From the NCBI GenBank assembly GCA_002314875.1, contig DCHS01000005.1, positions 32,138 to 96,137 of the forward strand: 64,000 nucleotides of DNA. Direction: 5' to 3'. The notes under the pieces are model-generated. The model searched no databases, was not told the DNA's origin, and saw only the letters and a program-made list of their open reading frames with translations. The translations under genes were made by a program, and so were the position numbers. Source of the stretch: Prevotellaceae bacterium UBA1746 (GTDB taxonomy: Bacteria > Bacteroidota > Bacteroidia > Bacteroidales > Bacteroidaceae). Positions 8,286-16,440 of this stretch are shown here, piece by piece (the first letter of the stretch is position 1; each line of letters opens with the position of its first letter).

Positions 8286-9035
8286 ATGAAAACTAAGAAA
8301 CTTGCAGCGATCGCTTTCGCTTTACTCGCCACCTTTGGTGCTAACGCAATGGCTAATGATAATGTAAAATATGAGTTCGAAACCTTCAGTGGTAAGAATG
8401 TCTCCATCTGCAATACAAACATCTGCTACCAGCAGAGCGTGGAAAATGTTCTGGAGTCTCAAGTCGTTCCCGCTGATGCTGAGGTGATTGCACCGGGAAG
8501 AGATTTCGTGTATCTTGAAAATGCAAACTATTATTTTGTTCAGGATGCTGCACACTCACTTCTCACCGTTGCACGCAAGAATATGTATACGGAAACTGCT
8601 ATTCTCGGCAACACTTTCATGCTGAGTTATATGAGTCCTTCTTTCACCAAGTTTGTTGATTCAAAGTCTGTTATACTTTCATACACCAGAAAAGACATTC
8701 AGGCTGCAGGCAGCAATTTTGCAATGTTCACCATGGTCGATGAACCTTCATCCAAGACTTATCTTGAGCGTAAAGTGACCGAGATGGGCGGTGCAAAGGA
8801 GAACATCATCGCGACATCAATGAGTGGCGTAAAGGGTATGGCCTACACCTATCAAACTATCAGCGAATCAAAAGAAAGTGGTCTCAAGGTCGTTTCCGTA
8901 CTTTATGCAGTGCCTTGTGGACAGAAGACGGTTGAGATTGAAGTGGTAAGAACCGTAGGTCCGGACGATGGCACAGAATATGCCATTGATGCCGATTTCG
9001 AACACCTGTTCCAGTCCTTCCTCACCTTGAAATAA
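8286..9035 (+). CDS. Exported protein of unknown function
   Basis: A 249-residue protein that I do not recognise. Residues 1-23 (ending GANAMA) are a signal peptide, and the mature part is a mixed alpha/beta sequence without repeats, transmembrane segments or a sorting tail, so periplasmic location is likely. A pair of cysteines (SICNTNICYQQ, near residues 40-46) could form a disulfide. It has its own promoter and about 100-base leader and converges on the LolA-like gene across a shared hairpin. Confidence 0.7.
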   Translation: MKTKKLAAIAFALLATFGANAMANDNVKYEFETFSGKNVSICNTNICYQQSVENVLESQVVPADAEVIAPGRDFVYLENANYYFVQDAAHSLLTVARKNMYTETAILGNTFMLSYMSPSFTKFVDSKSVILSYTRKDIQAAGSNFAMFTMVDEPSSKTYLERKVTEMGGAKENIIATSMSGVKGMAYTYQTISESKESGLKVVSVLYAVPCGQKTVEIEVVRTVGPDDGTEYAIDADFEHLFQSFLTLK

Positions 9036-9080
9036 AGAAGGACTCATTGAACGGAAAAACGTGAGGATGCCAAACATAAA

Positions 9081-9138
9081 TTGCCCCATTAACTGATTGA
9101 GCGAGCATAGTTACTCATTATTTCAGTTAATGGGGCAA
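9081..9138. terminator. Bidirectional hairpin between convergent genes
   Basis: TTGCCCCATTAACTGA (9081-9096) is perfectly complementary to TCAGTTAATGGGGCAA (9123-9138) around a 26-base loop, between two genes that end towards each other. No long T-run follows, so it may also act as an mRNA 3'-end stabiliser. Confidence 0.65.
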
Positions 9139-9181
9139 GCGTATTGTAAATGAGATAATACTATCTACCGTTGTTCAATGT

Positions 9182-9805
9182 TCATTTCTTCTTTTTCTCC
9201 TTACCTCTCTCGTCTATTACCTTATATTTGGAGTACTTGGATTTGTCGAAATTCAGTAAGCTCTTGTCGGTGAGTCTGGTCAGGTTGGAACATGAAGATG
9301 TCATGGTGAACAAGCCCTTACCCATCTTCAGGCGTACAGGCATAAAGGTCTTCTTGTCAATATCAAGTTCCATAGGAAGACCACATGTCTTGTAGGTTAT
9401 GACATACTGCGTTTTTTCAGTCTTCATCTTAAGATCTGTCACTTCCTCCTCCTTGATTCTCTCAGCGTCCAGAAGCATTGGTGCAATACCGACTGGATTT
9501 AGATATAGAAAGTCCTTACGACCATCCTTAATTGTCAGGGTTTTTCCATTTTCATCTATCTTGTAAACTATGTTCTTGCTGACCCAAGAACTTCCCTCTT
9601 CATGAGCATTGTATAGCGTCAATCCGTCTGTGGCAAAGTCATAAGTTCCCCCCTTTCCCGCCGACTTCATGGTAAGCTTGCCTTTAATTCCGGCCTTTAA
9701 GGAGACGGCTTTGTCTGACTTTTCCAGCACTTGCTTCACATTAAGTTGTGCACTTACCGACATAACGAATGTCAGCATCACTAAAAGAGTAAATATCTTT
9801 TTCAT
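9182..9805 (-). CDS. LolA-like exported protein (paralog 1 of 3)
   Basis: Protein of 207 residues with a signal peptide (1-19, ending VSAQ). The N-terminal pattern (QVLEKSDKAVSLKAGIKGKL), a strand-rich core and the end (KYSKYKVIDERGKEKKKK) match two other proteins in this window at 26368 and 49332. The ending resembles the YPGxxVIDLR close of Bacteroidota LolA-type lipoprotein carriers, and the fold is inferred to be a LolA-like half-barrel that binds lipid or lipoprotein. It follows the dehydrogenase gene by 58 bases on the same strand, so both may share a transcript, though no functional link is obvious. The lysine-rich tail is unusual for true LolA. Confidence 0.6.
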   Translation of the reverse strand: MKKIFTLLVMLTFVMSVSAQLNVKQVLEKSDKAVSLKAGIKGKLTMKSAGKGGTYDFATDGLTLYNAHEEGSSWVSKNIVYKIDENGKTLTIKDGRKDFLYLNPVGIAPMLLDAERIKEEEVTDLKMKTEKTQYVITYKTCGLPMELDIDKKTFMPVRLKMGKGLFTMTSSCSNLTRLTDKSLLNFDKSKYSKYKVIDERGKEKKKK

Positions 9806-9863
9806 AATTAAAATCTTTTGAAAATCTAAGAATAATCTACTTACGAACCTTCAATAGTTGAGA

Positions 9864-10832
9864 TTATAAAGTATTGCTGATTGCAATGCTGGTCTTAACG
9901 GTGGCAACCGAAGCATCGAATTTCTGCTGGTCCTCTTCCATGAGATCGAGTTCGATGATGCTATGCACACCCTCGGCACTGATGATGCACGGCACGCTGA
10001 TGAAGACATCATGATGGCCATATTCACCATCGAGGTGAACGGAGCATACATGCATCGTGTACTCATCTTTGATGATAGAACGAGCGATGCCAATGGCGGC
10101 AGAAGCTACGCCGTAGCAGGTGTGTCCCAGATATTTGGCAATTTCCCATCCTGCATTCTTGACCTTGCCAAGCAGATGCTCAGAGAGCGTTGTATAGTCA
10201 ATATCTCCGGCGTTCTTGAGGTACTCGTCGGGATATTCTTTGACCAATATTTCAAGCGGTTTTCCCGCAATGTAGATTTTACTCCAAGGAATGAACTGCG
10301 AGTCGCCATGTTCACCCATTGAGAAAGCCACGATGCTGCGAGGGTCGATGCCTGACATCTGTGAAAGATAACTGCGGAGACGTGCCGAGTCAAGCGCCGT
10401 TCCCGTGCCGATGACATGTGAAGCGGGAAGTCCTGACAAGCGGTGAATGTAGTGTGTCATGGCGTCAACGGGATTGGTCAGCACAATCATGTGGCCCTTG
10501 AAACCCGATGCCATAATCTGCTCAACGAATGGGCGGACCATGTTGCAAGAGTCGGTCAAAATCAGTGTGCGGTCCGGCGTTTTGGGATATCCACCCAAAC
10601 AGAACATGACGATGTCAGCATCGTGGCAATCGCTCGGATCACCGGCATAAACACGCATGTTGCGACCCATATAGTCGATGCTATGACAAAGGTCGAGTGC
10701 CAAGCCCTGCGCCTTGTCCTTGTTACGATTAATCAAGATAAGTTCTTTGCACAAACCCTGGTTCACAAGACCGTATGCAACGGCAGAGCCGACATTGCCC
10801 ACGCCAACAACGGCAATTTTCGTATTATCCAT
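9864..10832 (-). CDS. LDH/MDH-family NAD-dependent 2-hydroxyacid dehydrogenase (L-lactate dehydrogenase-like)
   Basis: A 322-residue cytoplasmic dehydrogenase that interconverts a 2-keto acid and its L-2-hydroxy acid with NAD(H). The Rossmann motif GVGNVG (10-15), the catalytic pair D148 (TALDSAR, with R151) and H175 (GEHGDS), and a loop arginine R88 are present. The specificity loop reads LGGYPKTPDRTL: where L-lactate dehydrogenases usually have Gln and malate dehydrogenases Arg there is neither, so another 2-keto acid (for example a branched-chain one) is possible. Length is normal. A promoter box lies about 165 bases upstream. Confidence 0.85.
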   Translation of the reverse strand: MDNTKIAVVGVGNVGSAVAYGLVNQGLCKELILINRNKDKAQGLALDLCHSIDYMGRNMRVYAGDPSDCHDADIVMFCLGGYPKTPDRTLILTDSCNMVRPFVEQIMASGFKGHMIVLTNPVDAMTHYIHRLSGLPASHVIGTGTALDSARLRSYLSQMSGIDPRSIVAFSMGEHGDSQFIPWSKIYIAGKPLEILVKEYPDEYLKNAGDIDYTTLSEHLLGKVKNAGWEIAKYLGHTCYGVASAAIGIARSIIKDEYTMHVCSVHLDGEYGHHDVFISVPCIISAEGVHSIIELDLMEEDQQKFDASVATVKTSIAISNTL

Positions 10833-10998
10833 ATTATTATTGAATACGCAGCATTGTTTCCATAGTTTTTGATATCCTGAGCATAAAGGGTTTTGTCAGC
10901 AAAACGGCAAAGCCGAGAGCCCGGTAATTTATTTGCAAATATTCTCTGAGCCACGTGCTGCGAAACTGTTAACTTAAGAAAACATTTGCAAGATGGGG

Positions 10999-11006
10999 CA
11001 AAGTTA
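10999..11006 (-). promoter_or_regulatory. Bacteroidota -7 element (TAACTTTG) for the dehydrogenase gene
   Basis: On the minus strand TAACTTTG (11006-10999) precedes a long untranslated leader of about 160 bases before ATG 10832. No ORF was found in the leader. The rest of the 10833-11295 gap holds this divergent promoter and the GH95 promoter. Confidence 0.55.
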
Positions 11007-11202
11007 CGAATTTATTCTCCAACTCCCACACCCTTTTGACATTTTTTATTGATAAACTCAAAAACAACCTTTATATTCTCTTTATCCAGCGCAATATACT
11101 CTATGGAGCCAGTCAGCTTTTCCACGTTAGGGTGGTTATAATGAAATTAATTTATTTTCTAAAATTTACTTCTAAAAACCAACTCGTACCGCGTTTTTTT
11201 CT

Positions 11203-11210
11203 TAACTTTG
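11203..11210 (+). promoter_or_regulatory. Bacteroidota -7 element (TAACTTTG) for the GH95 gene
   Basis: TAACTTTG lies about 86 bases before ATG 11296 in the context T-run-CTTAACTTTGCCGAAAA, almost the same as at 3303-3310. An open frame at 11036-11299 crosses this promoter and is AT-rich, so it is not regarded as a gene. Confidence 0.6.
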
Positions 11211-11295
11211 CCGAAAATTCAATATTACTCTTTATCTCAAATGAATTTAGAAGAAAACCACTCTTTCGCAAATTCTTGAAAAATATAAATCAACT

Positions 11296-13767
11296 ATGAA
11301 GCACTATTGGAAAACGCTATCTGCAGGAATCGTTACTTTGCTGATGATGCTCGGAGTTCTTCCGGCATCCGCTGACAACAACCAACGCCTCTGGTATGAC
11401 CGTCCGGCAAAAATCTGGCTCGAGGCACTTCCCCTCGGCAACAGTTCTCTAGGCGCCATGGTATTCGGAAAGACCGATGTTGAGGAAATACAACTCAACG
11501 AAGAGACTTTCTGGAGTGGTGGTCCTCATAACAACAATAGTGAAACCTCCATCTACTATCTCAATGAGGTGCGCAACCTGATTCTTGACGGTCACGAAGA
11601 TATCGCCGAGGAACTCGTGAATCGTGAATTCATCAAAGGCCCCCATGGCATGAAATATCTCACTATGGGTTCGCTCCGTCTGAACTTTGGCCATAAAGAA
11701 GTCAAGAACTACCAGCGCGAACTCGATTTGACAAAGGCGGTGAATACCACGTCCTACACTTGCAACGGTGTGAAATATGTTCGCCAAGCCTTTGCTTCAT
11801 TGGCAGACGGTGTCATCGTGGTGAAAATCACCGCAAGCAAAAAAGGAGCCTTGTCCTTCGTACTTTCGCAAGATTGCCAACTGCCGATTTCCACGGTTGC
11901 AACTGCTGCAAACCAAGGAAAAGCACAGAGCAAAGGCATTCTTGACGCTACCATTGAAGGCGTTGAACTTGAAGGGGTTAAAGCCGCTCTGAAAGCAAGA
12001 TGCAGAACGGAAGTAAGATGCGACGGAAAGGTTTCTGCTACAGACAATACCTTGTCCATCGAGCAGGCCACCGAAGCCGTACTGTATATCTCCGCTGCCA
12101 CCAACTATGTGAATTATCACGATGTTAGCGGTGATGCTGATGGCAAGAACCAACAACTCATTGCGGCTGCAGCAGGACAAAAATATCAGACGCTCCTCAA
12201 GCGCCATATTGATCGCTACCAGCAGCAGTATGACCGTGTAAAACTCAACATTGCCGGTAATGAAAACGCAGCATTGCCCACCGATCAGCGTCTGGATAAA
12301 TTCTATGGCAGCAAAGATATGGGCATGGTCTGCCTGCTGTTCAATTTCGGACGTTATCTTCTTATCTCTTCCTCACAACCCGGAGGTCAGCCCACCAATC
12401 TTCAGGGTATCTGGAATGATAAGGTTGATGCACCCTGGGACTCCAAGTACACCATCAACATCAATACGGAGATGAACTACTGGCCTTCCGAGGTCTGCAA
12501 CCTCACAGAGACCACAGAACCGCTGTTCTCCATGCTCAAAGACCTCAGTGTGACGGGCAAGGAGACCGCCCGGAAGATGTATGGCTGCAATGGATGGGTG
12601 GCCCATCACAATACGGACCTCTGGCGTATCGCCGGTCCCGTTGACGGTTGCGCATGGGGTATGTTCCCCAATGGCGGTGCGTGGTTGGCAACGCATCTTT
12701 GGCAACATTATCTCTATACCCTCGACAAGGATTTTCTCTACGAATACTACCCTGTCATCAAGGGGGCTTCGGACTTTTATCTGGACTTCCTCATCGAGCG
12801 CGACGGGGAACTTCTCCTTGTTCCCAGTGTTTCGCCAGAACATGGTGGCGTGGGAAAACCTTGTGAACTGACAGCATCCTGTACCATGGACAACCAGATT
12901 GTCCATGATGCACTTTTGCAGACAAAACTGGCAACAGAGGTTATATTGAATTATGAACCTCTTGATAGGCAAGAATTCACTGAGATGCAGACTACCATTC
13001 GCAAAATCGATGCAGCATTGGCAAAACTCCCCAAGATGAAGGTCGGTCAGTATGGCCAGCTCCAGGAATGGCGTGAAGATATCGATGATCCCGATGACGA
13101 GCATCGTCACATCTCCCATCTCTATGGTCTATATCCTTCTGACCAGATTTCTGCTTTCAATACCCCGGAACTATGGAAAGCGGCTGGTGTGACGCTCCGT
13201 CAACGTGGTGACCAGGCAACAGGCTGGAGTCTGGGTTGGAAAACGAACTTCTGGGCGCACATGCTCGATGGCAACCATGCCTTTACCATCATCTCAAATA
13301 TGCTGCGTTTGCTCCCCAGCGAGAGCGAAGAGGATACCGACAACTATCCTGACGGCCGTACCTTCCCGAATATGTTCGATGCCCATCCTCCATTCCAGAT
13401 TGACGGTAATTTCGGTGTTACCGCCGGCATCGCCGAAATGCTGATGCAGAGCGAGATGGCTGCAGATCACGACCTCAATGCACCCTTCTTCATCACCCTT
13501 CTACCCGCTTTGCCTGACGCATGGATAAGTGGCAGTGTATCAGGACTGAAAGCCCGTGGTGGTTATACTGTTGATATAACCTGGAAGGACGGCAAACTGT
13601 CCTCTGCAACCATCCTTCCGCAGAAAGACGGAACGCTTCTCCTCCGTTCCCGTACCCCCTTAACGCAGGGCACACTCGTCAAGGAATACCCCACCCTCGG
13701 CTTCTACGAATACCAGTTTGATGTCACCGCAGGAAAAGAATTAAGAATTACTACATTTACAATTTAG
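11296..13767 (+). CDS. Alpha-L-fucosidase, glycoside hydrolase family 95
   Basis: An 823-residue exported enzyme (signal peptide 1-26, ending ASA) expected to release terminal alpha-1,2-linked L-fucose from host or plant glycans; some GH95 members act on L-galactose. The N-terminal super-sandwich begins LWYDRPAKIWLEALPLGN, and the (alpha/alpha)6 barrel carries the paired asparagines of TININTEMNYWP (N388, N390), the acid in QLQEWREDID (E591) and the aspartate of QIDGNFG (D703), which correspond to the catalytic residues described for this family. Length is typical. It has its own promoter and converges on the GH89 gene; both act on non-reducing ends of host-type glycans. Confidence 0.92.
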   Translation: MKHYWKTLSAGIVTLLMMLGVLPASADNNQRLWYDRPAKIWLEALPLGNSSLGAMVFGKTDVEEIQLNEETFWSGGPHNNNSETSIYYLNEVRNLILDGHEDIAEELVNREFIKGPHGMKYLTMGSLRLNFGHKEVKNYQRELDLTKAVNTTSYTCNGVKYVRQAFASLADGVIVVKITASKKGALSFVLSQDCQLPISTVATAANQGKAQSKGILDATIEGVELEGVKAALKARCRTEVRCDGKVSATDNTLSIEQATEAVLYISAATNYVNYHDVSGDADGKNQQLIAAAAGQKYQTLLKRHIDRYQQQYDRVKLNIAGNENAALPTDQRLDKFYGSKDMGMVCLLFNFGRYLLISSSQPGGQPTNLQGIWNDKVDAPWDSKYTININTEMNYWPSEVCNLTETTEPLFSMLKDLSVTGKETARKMYGCNGWVAHHNTDLWRIAGPVDGCAWGMFPNGGAWLATHLWQHYLYTLDKDFLYEYYPVIKGASDFYLDFLIERDGELLLVPSVSPEHGGVGKPCELTASCTMDNQIVHDALLQTKLATEVILNYEPLDRQEFTEMQTTIRKIDAALAKLPKMKVGQYGQLQEWREDIDDPDDEHRHISHLYGLYPSDQISAFNTPELWKAAGVTLRQRGDQATGWSLGWKTNFWAHMLDGNHAFTIISNMLRLLPSESEEDTDNYPDGRTFPNMFDAHPPFQIDGNFGVTAGIAEMLMQSEMAADHDLNAPFFITLLPALPDAWISGSVSGLKARGGYTVDITWKDGKLSSATILPQKDGTLLLRSRTPLTQGTLVKEYPTLGFYEYQFDVTAGKELRITTFTI

Positions 13768-13883
13768 AGATTTACAATTTAGGGTACTACCAAAACCATT
13801 ATAAACCCTATAAACCTTTGAACCGAGGCGAAGCCCCTTGAACCAAGGCTCCGCCTTATAAACCATAATAAACCTTCTAAACC
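13756..13883. repeat. Intergenic TTTACAATTTAG and TATAAACC repeats
   Basis: The gap between convergent GH95 and GH89 genes contains two direct copies of TTTACAATTTAG, several TATAAACC / TAAACCTT units and an imperfect inverted pair (GAGGCGAAGCCCC, AGGCTCCGCCT). Similar words recur at 19460-19503 (as GGTTTATA) and 20557-20590. They look like low-complexity dispersed intergenic repeats; no gene is present. Confidence 0.55.
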
Positions 13884-15971
13884 CTACTTCTGTGTAAACG
13901 CGTTGGCAAACTGCCAAAGCTCATCGTCAATGCCTTCGAAGGGCTTTCCTTCGTCGAAGGCCTTCAGTACAGCGTCGAAGAACATCTCCCAGCGGGGACG
14001 GTAGTAATCTTTGACAAGACCGTCATAGTCACGCGCTGCATAATCCACCAGACACGGACTATCGCCCCAAACCGTGATGAGGGTTTTGGCGTTCTTCTCA
14101 TAATAAGCCTTCTCTTCATTGGTGTCACCCCAACTGCGTGCGTCATCAATCCATTTCTGCAACGAATATTCCTTGCGGGATGAGAGGATAGGCATCAGTT
14201 CGTCGTACAAATGGAGGAAAGCCTCCTTTGCTGCCACCATATCTGCGCGGTCCTTCTTATTATATGCGGCAACGAAACGATTCAGAAGGGGCAAAGATCT
14301 GTTACAGATGACCTGGCGTTTGATGTCTGCGCAGTCAAAGGCAAAACTCTGGGTATCGCCCTTGACAGTCTTCAGCATCTCCGCCGCCTTCTCCATATTC
14401 TCCGTTGAATAGCCCTCATGATTGTCGGTGGTCCAGTTGCCACCATATTCCATCGTCGGCTTCACCTTAAGCGGATTGGCAACATCGACCAGATGATGCG
14501 GCAATCGCACGCTGTCATCCATATAATGCCAGTAGTTGCGGAACTGCTGGTCTATTCTGCCTAAGTGACGGTCGGCAATGTTGTCAAGGTATGCGTCAGG
14601 ACTTTGTTTGTGATCCCAGGCGCGTGACATCCAATGTTCGTAGAAAGGTTCATTCACACCGAAGCCTTCGAGTGTCGAACCAATACCTACGAGTCCGCTG
14701 CCACCATTCTGATAGGCATCGTTGATGACAGCATCGTTGTGGTGGATATTTCCTTCTATCACCGTTGCACCACCGAAGTTGCCGATAAAGCAGATGATGT
14801 AGTCCTGGCCATAGAAATTGTTCGTCTCTTTCCAGAAAGGACGATAGTCGATTTCGTAATCAAGCATCGTCAACTTTCCTTTGGGAACGGCCGTCAGATA
14901 GGCTTTCATATTCTCCGGGGTCCACTTCTCGTTCTGCAGGAACCATCCCATCTGCACCCAGTTGGCATCCTTGTCAGCGGCAGCGAGCGTCTGGTACAAT
15001 CCACGACTTATAGCAGCCAAATTTTCGGGCGTCCATGTTGGGGGCTCAACCTCATTAAAACAGTCGATACTGTAATAGTGGTCCGTACCGTACATTTCGG
15101 TCTGTGTCTCAATGAAGAGTTTCTGGATTTTTGTAAAGTTCGGATCGTTAGGATTCAAAAAGGTACAACCATATTTTTCATCAAAACAGCACCACCCATT
15201 GACAGGAGTCGTCTGGAGCTTTTCGCCCATCGCAGCAGCCAGGTCGCTGGGAATGTGACCGGAGAAACCCGGCAAAACAGGGTGCATATTCAGCTGGCGT
15301 TCACGGGCAAGAATACGTTTCTGAAGTTCCGCCTGACCATCAATCCATTTTTGGGGAAGGGGACCTTGCCAGCGGTCGATATTATTCATTCTGTGCCAGG
15401 GAAGATGACCGGGACCAGAGAAGAAGGAACGTATCTGTTCATCCGTCATGCCCAACTGCCTATAGACTTTCTGATAAACTGCCTCTTCGCCATTCATTGC
15501 CAGAGGCATATTCACGCCGTTCAGCGCCATCCAGTCAATAAAGTGCTCCCACTGCTCCCATTTCCAGAAAGCCAGGGTATAGCCATAGGTACAATAGTTG
15601 AGGAAGAAACGGTGAGGGAGCAGCGCCTTTACACGTTGTTTCTCAGGGACTAATGGCATTGTTGCCGGCAGTTCCACAGGATTGTAGTCGTACCAGCTGA
15701 CTTGTGAGAGGCAATATTTTTGCAGGTATTGGTTTAAGCCCACGGCCATGGAATTGGCATTATTGCCACGAATCACCACCTTGCCGTTTACCGTCTCCAG
15801 TTCATAGACATCAAGGGTATCATCGACAAGACGTTCAAAGCGTACGACATCAGCCTTGTCTCCCATAATGCGATGGGCAAGGCCTTCAGCTGTTTCCACT
15901 TCCTGATCTACTGTTCCGCAAGCAGCAAACAGTACGCTTGCCACTCCAATGAAAAACTTAATCCAATTCAT
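13884..15971 (-). CDS. Alpha-N-acetylglucosaminidase lipoprotein, glycoside hydrolase family 89
   Basis: A 695-residue enzyme homologous to human NAGLU that removes terminal alpha-GlcNAc, as found on gastric mucin O-glycans or heparan sulfate. Residues 1-18 end in the lipobox FAAC, so it is anchored to a membrane. An N-terminal small domain is followed by the barrel (PHRFFLNYCTYGYTLAFW start) and a helical C-terminal domain. The two catalytic glutamates are E307 (DCFNEVEPP) and E435 (STLEGFGVNEPFY). Length is normal for bacterial GH89. ATG 15971 is preferred because it gives the lipoprotein signal. Upstream is a short remnant frame overlapping it by 14 bases. Confidence 0.92.
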   Translation of the reverse strand: MNWIKFFIGVASVLFAACGTVDQEVETAEGLAHRIMGDKADVVRFERLVDDTLDVYELETVNGKVVIRGNNANSMAVGLNQYLQKYCLSQVSWYDYNPVELPATMPLVPEKQRVKALLPHRFFLNYCTYGYTLAFWKWEQWEHFIDWMALNGVNMPLAMNGEEAVYQKVYRQLGMTDEQIRSFFSGPGHLPWHRMNNIDRWQGPLPQKWIDGQAELQKRILARERQLNMHPVLPGFSGHIPSDLAAAMGEKLQTTPVNGWCCFDEKYGCTFLNPNDPNFTKIQKLFIETQTEMYGTDHYYSIDCFNEVEPPTWTPENLAAISRGLYQTLAAADKDANWVQMGWFLQNEKWTPENMKAYLTAVPKGKLTMLDYEIDYRPFWKETNNFYGQDYIICFIGNFGGATVIEGNIHHNDAVINDAYQNGGSGLVGIGSTLEGFGVNEPFYEHWMSRAWDHKQSPDAYLDNIADRHLGRIDQQFRNYWHYMDDSVRLPHHLVDVANPLKVKPTMEYGGNWTTDNHEGYSTENMEKAAEMLKTVKGDTQSFAFDCADIKRQVICNRSLPLLNRFVAAYNKKDRADMVAAKEAFLHLYDELMPILSSRKEYSLQKWIDDARSWGDTNEEKAYYEKNAKTLITVWGDSPCLVDYAARDYDGLVKDYYRPRWEMFFDAVLKAFDEGKPFEGIDDELWQFANAFTQK

Positions 15972-16092
15972 ATTCTCTTATTTTTTCTTCGCCCAGGTAT
16001 TCTTTTCCCAAGAGGAGAATAACTGGCAACGCGATGAACACTACGTCAACAACATTGGTAATAGCCATACCAAGATTGGGAAATAACAACAT
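15958..16092 (-). pseudogene. Possible membrane-protein remnant upstream of GH89
   Basis: A 44-codon frame (starts MLLFPNLGMAITNVVDVVF) contains one strong hydrophobic segment followed by a charged end (GKEYLGEEKIREYELD). It overlaps the GH89 start, and an in-frame TAG lies two codons upstream, where dispersed-repeat sequence begins. It looks like the surviving C terminus of a transporter-type gene whose body has been lost. A genuine small membrane protein is the alternative. Confidence 0.35.
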
Positions 16093-16109
16093 AGACTATG
16101 GTTTTATAG

Positions 16110-16180
16110 GTTTTTTGTGTATTTTCGTGCCTTCTGTGGTCGAATAATTGAACACGAAAGACTCAGAAGGACACAAAAGA
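16110..16180. repeat. Diverged copy of the TTTCGTGCC / ACACGAAAGACTCAG repeat
   Basis: TATTTTCGTGCCTTCTGTGG, then GAATAATTGAACACGAAAGAC and AGAAGGACACAAAAG, repeat the arrangement seen at 6085-6150 with about ten substitutions. A third partial copy (TATTCCGTGCCTTCTGTGG) runs into the stop of the phosphatase gene near 16424-16446. Confidence 0.65.
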
Positions 16181-16225
16181 TCATGGATTTAAGTTTCGGT
16201 TGTCCCTAAGTAGTTGTTTTTTCTT

Positions 16226-16378
16226 TTATCAAGAATTTGTGATTTAGTGATTACTATGCAGGAGATATGGAATTTTATAAGAATTTGCATGAACTGTAGG
16301 CCGCATGGTCTCTAATTCTTACCAATTCGTACCTTTATTGCCGCATGGATTATTCTCAAATTCACAAATTCTTGATAA
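16226..16378. repeat. MITE-like inverted-repeat element
   Basis: TTATCAAGAATTTGTGA (16226-16242) is perfectly inverted at 16362-16378, with weaker similarity extending outward on both sides (AGTT...CTT...TT), enclosing about 120 non-coding bases that contain CCGCATGG twice. The 15-base core recurs once more at 27001-27015. No transposase is nearby, so a non-autonomous element or long hairpin is the reading. Confidence 0.45.
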
Positions 16379-16440
16379 ATAAGAACTACCGAAAATTGTG
16401 TTATAGATAAACCTTTTGTGTTATTCCGTGCCTTCTGTGG

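Noticed and set aside
11036..11299. 87-codon plus-strand frame before GH95
   Set aside because: It crosses the GH95 promoter, is AT-rich with Phe/Leu/Ile bias, and overlaps the GH95 start.
14634..15653. Open frame of 339 codons on the plus strand
   Set aside because: Antisense to the GH89 gene; composition reflects the codon bias of the minus-strand gene.
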